NCBI RefSeq assembly: GCF_019455385.1 | Contig: NZ_JACOFR010000001.1 | Location: 372,001-436,000 of the forward strand | Source of the DNA: Bradyrhizobium sp. BR 10289 | GTDB taxonomy: Bacteria > Pseudomonadota > Alphaproteobacteria > Rhizobiales > Xanthobacteraceae | DNA length: 64,000 bases | Direction: 5' to 3' | Shown here: in pieces, positions 62,058 to 64,000 of the stretch | How the letters are laid out: each line of letters begins with the position of its first letter | How positions within the stretch are numbered: position 1 is the stretch's first letter | Position numbers and translations under genes: made by a program | Notes under the pieces: model-generated | What the model was told of the DNA's origin: nothing | Seen by the model: the letters and a program-made list of their open reading frames with translations, nothing else | The model's database searches: none

Positions 62058-62714
62058 ATGACGACGGGCGGTCACACTGACGGTGTCGAGCGGCGCGGAT
62101 TGATGTTCGTGCTGTCCTCGCCCTCGGGCGCGGGCAAGACGACGCTGTCGCGCATGCTGATCGACCGCATGCCGGGCCTGCGGATGTCGGTCTCCGCCAC
62201 CACGCGTTCGATGCGGCCGGGCGAGGTCGACGGCCGCGACTATCTGTTCGTCGATAAGCCCAGGTTCGACGCGATGGTGAAGGGCGACGAACTGCTGGAA
62301 TGGGCGACCGTGTTCGACAACAGCTACGGCACGCCGCGCGCGCCCGTCGAGGCTGCGCTGTCGGCCGGGCAGGACGTACTGTTCGACATCGACTGGCAGG
62401 GCACCCAGCAGCTGCGCGAGAAAGCGCGCGCCGACGTCGTCAGCGTCTTCATCCTGCCGCCGTCGGCGGCCGATCTCGAGAAGCGGCTGCATTCGCGCGC
62501 GCAGGATTCCGACGAGGTGATCCGCAAGCGCATGAGCCGCGCCAGCCACGAGATGAGCCACTGGGCCGAGTACGACTACATCGTGATCAACCACGATGTG
62601 GACGAAGCCTTCGCCGAAGTGCAGTCGATCCTGAAGGCCGAGCGTCTCAAGCGCGAGCGGCGGATTGGGCTCGTGGGCTTCGTGCGAGGTCTACAAGGAC
62701 AGCTTCAGGGTTAA
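62058..62714 (+). CDS. gmk: Guanylate kinase
   Basis: Product of 218 residues. Gmk phosphorylates GMP to GDP. P-loop SSPSGAGKTTLS (about residue 20), GMP site residues in SVSATTRSMRPGEVDGRDYL, and the lid RKRMSRASHEMSHWAEYDYI are normal. It has a 15-residue N-terminal addition. The last 68 bp overlap the end of the convergent membrane protein gene. Confidence 0.95.
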   Translation: MTTGGHTDGVERRGLMFVLSSPSGAGKTTLSRMLIDRMPGLRMSVSATTRSMRPGEVDGRDYLFVDKPRFDAMVKGDELLEWATVFDNSYGTPRAPVEAALSAGQDVLFDIDWQGTQQLREKARADVVSVFILPPSAADLEKRLHSRAQDSDEVIRKRMSRASHEMSHWAEYDYIVINHDVDEAFAEVQSILKAERLKRERRIGLVGFVRGLQGQLQG

Positions 62715-63915
62715 GCTCGGACTGCGACAGCCGCGGCCCTTGCTGGGCCAGCTTTTCCAGCATCGCCGTGACGACGTCGATGTCGACGGCGTCCTCGCTC
62801 TCCACGTCTTTCTCGCGATCGTCTTCGTCGTGCCCGGCGGACGCGTCTTCGACAAATTCCTCGTCGTGAGCATCATTGGCCGCGAGCCGCGGTGCTGACG
62901 TCTCGATCTCGAACTCGCCGTTGAAGATGTCGGCCTCGTCGAGGCCTTGGTCGAGATCTTGCTCAAGGTCATGCTCAAGGCCTTGCGCGGCCTCGAGGTG
63001 GGGGGAGCGGGACTGTGCCGCGATCCGGCCGATCTCGTCGCTGAACGCCGCGATGTGCGGGGCTTGTGGACGCGAGGCTTGTGGAAGCGAGTCTTGCGGA
63101 CGTACCGCGTCGAAGTCCACGGGCTGCGGCGGCTGCGCGCGCGGCGTCTCCGCCGGCGCGGCATTGAGCCAGGGCGCGCGGCTGTCGTCGAGATCCTGCG
63201 GGTCCCAATCGTCCCAATGTCCGCGGCGCTGGTCGCTTGTCTGGAGGCGGACGCGCCCGCCGGCGAAGCGATAGATGACGCTGGCGAGGAGGCCTGCGAG
63301 CGCCAGCGCGCCGCCGATCACGAGCAGCAGCATTTGCAGCGAGCCGTCCTGCTTGTCGGCGGGAGCTTCGGCCGCGGCGAGCGCCACGGGAGCTGCGGGC
63401 TTCGCCGGCTTCGCACTCGGCTGCGTAGCTGCCGCGACAGGTGCGGGCGCCGTGGTCGTTGCGGACGCATCAGGCCAGCGCGTGGCGACGGCGGGCTGCT
63501 GCGCATCGTTGTCCGCGTCCGTGCTCGACGGTTGCTGCGGGACCGGCGGCGCACTTGTCGCGGCCGGCGCCGGCGCGGTCACGTTCGGGGCGGTCTGCGG
63601 CGCGATGTATTCGGCGCGCGCATTCTGCACCGCGGACGGCGTCGTGGGATCTGTATTGCGCGCATCGGCTGTCGCCTGTGTCGCTTGCGGTGCCTTGGCG
63701 CCTTCGGCGCGCAGATACCAGCATTTCCGCTTGGTCGTGCGATCGAGACGATAGAACCAGTGCTGGCCCTGCGGCGCGGCGCCCTTTGGCGAGGCGAGAC
63801 AGTCGCTCGCCGTGCTGGCCGCGCTCGGCGCATTCTGCGACACGGCGGCCAGCGGCGCCCCGGCAATGATGCTGCCGACCAGCGCGGATATGAACTTTGC
63901 GGTGCGGTTGCCCAT
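62647..63915 (-). CDS. Secreted/membrane protein of unknown function with Ala/Pro and acidic regions
   Basis: Product of 422 residues from ATG with GGGAGA about 8 bp upstream (63936 is an alternative). The start looks like a signal peptide (FISALVGSIIAGAPLAAVSQ). A small Cys-containing part, GQHWFYRLDRTTKRKCWYLR, follows at about residues 50-70. An Ala/Pro/Thr linker leads to a membrane span (LQMLLLVIGGALALAGLLAS, about 200-220), then an acidic cytoplasmic-type region with DEADIFNGEFEIE. No family is recognised beyond similar rhizobial hypotheticals. Its 3' end overlaps gmk by 68 bp. Confidence 0.65.
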   Translation of the reverse strand: MGNRTAKFISALVGSIIAGAPLAAVSQNAPSAASTASDCLASPKGAAPQGQHWFYRLDRTTKRKCWYLRAEGAKAPQATQATADARNTDPTTPSAVQNARAEYIAPQTAPNVTAPAPAATSAPPVPQQPSSTDADNDAQQPAVATRWPDASATTTAPAPVAAATQPSAKPAKPAAPVALAAAEAPADKQDGSLQMLLLVIGGALALAGLLASVIYRFAGGRVRLQTSDQRRGHWDDWDPQDLDDSRAPWLNAAPAETPRAQPPQPVDFDAVRPQDSLPQASRPQAPHIAAFSDEIGRIAAQSRSPHLEAAQGLEHDLEQDLDQGLDEADIFNGEFEIETSAPRLAANDAHDEEFVEDASAGHDEDDREKDVESEDAVDIDVVTAMLEKLAQQGPRLSQSELNPEAVLVDLARSPRAQSAARA

Positions 63916-64000
63916 CCTGGTCTCCCGGTTACGCATGACGCAACTCTTTACCGTCCCTTTGTCATCAAAGACTTGGGTGGCAATGAGCCGCAAATCCGGA

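Overview
The window is high-GC chromosomal DNA from an alphaproteobacterium, most likely Bradyrhizobium or a close relative. Pointers are the conserved purF-cvpA-radA, alr-dnaB and rplI-DUF2232-rpsR-rpsF blocks, the fabD-fabG-acpP-fabF-mltG-yicC-gmk block, PAS_5 and Lin0512 family proteins, and three families of short palindromic dispersed repeats of the kind common between genes in that genus. This placement is an inference from gene content, not from a database search.

Layout. 0-4.3 kb: end of a ThDP-dependent acetolactate-synthase-type enzyme, a Lin0512 protein, a GNAT acetyltransferase, a Ser-rich protein and a serine hydrolase. 4.3-8.3 kb: the most unusual region, a leftward unit made of four tandem Y-RNA-like non-coding RNAs with tRNA-like T arms, then a TROVE/Ro60 protein, then an RtcB RNA ligase, preceded by a promoter/terminator module. 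8.3-13.2 kb: DUF429, a GST, a TetR-TauE/SafE operon, CsaA, an ArsC-like protein and a PAS_5 protein. 13.4-18.1 kb: a complete branched-chain amino acid type ABC importer (livG-F-K-H-M). 18.2-20.4 kb: a phosphate uptake pair (DUF47 + Pit) behind a Pho box, and sugE behind a guanidine-II riboswitch. 20.4-29.3 kb: prfC, NnrU, an acyl-CoA synthetase, a TPR membrane protein, a lipoprotein, der and an MFS pump. 29.3-34.3 kb: an orphan LivK paralogue, an NHL protein, an SDR and purF. 34.3-40.7 kb: cvpA, radA, a periplasmic binding protein coupled to a GGDEF-EAL protein, and a second TauE/SafE. 40.9-48.8 kb: small proteins, xthA, alr, dnaB and cfa. 49-55.7 kb: a CXXCH protein with a long low-complexity tail, two TetR units (thioesterase; desaturase) and the S6/S18/L9 cluster. 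55.9-64 kb: type II fatty acid synthesis, mltG, yicC, gmk and a convergent membrane protein.

Working together: the Ro-type protein, its RNAs and RtcB form a likely RNA quality-control/repair unit. DUF47 and Pit form low-affinity phosphate uptake under probable PhoB control. SugE would export guanidinium when the riboswitch senses it. The fab block supplies acyl chains for lipid synthesis, which Cfa and the desaturase may modify later.

Limits: families were recognised by eye from motifs. RNA secondary structures were paired by hand. No homology search, folding program or expression data were used.
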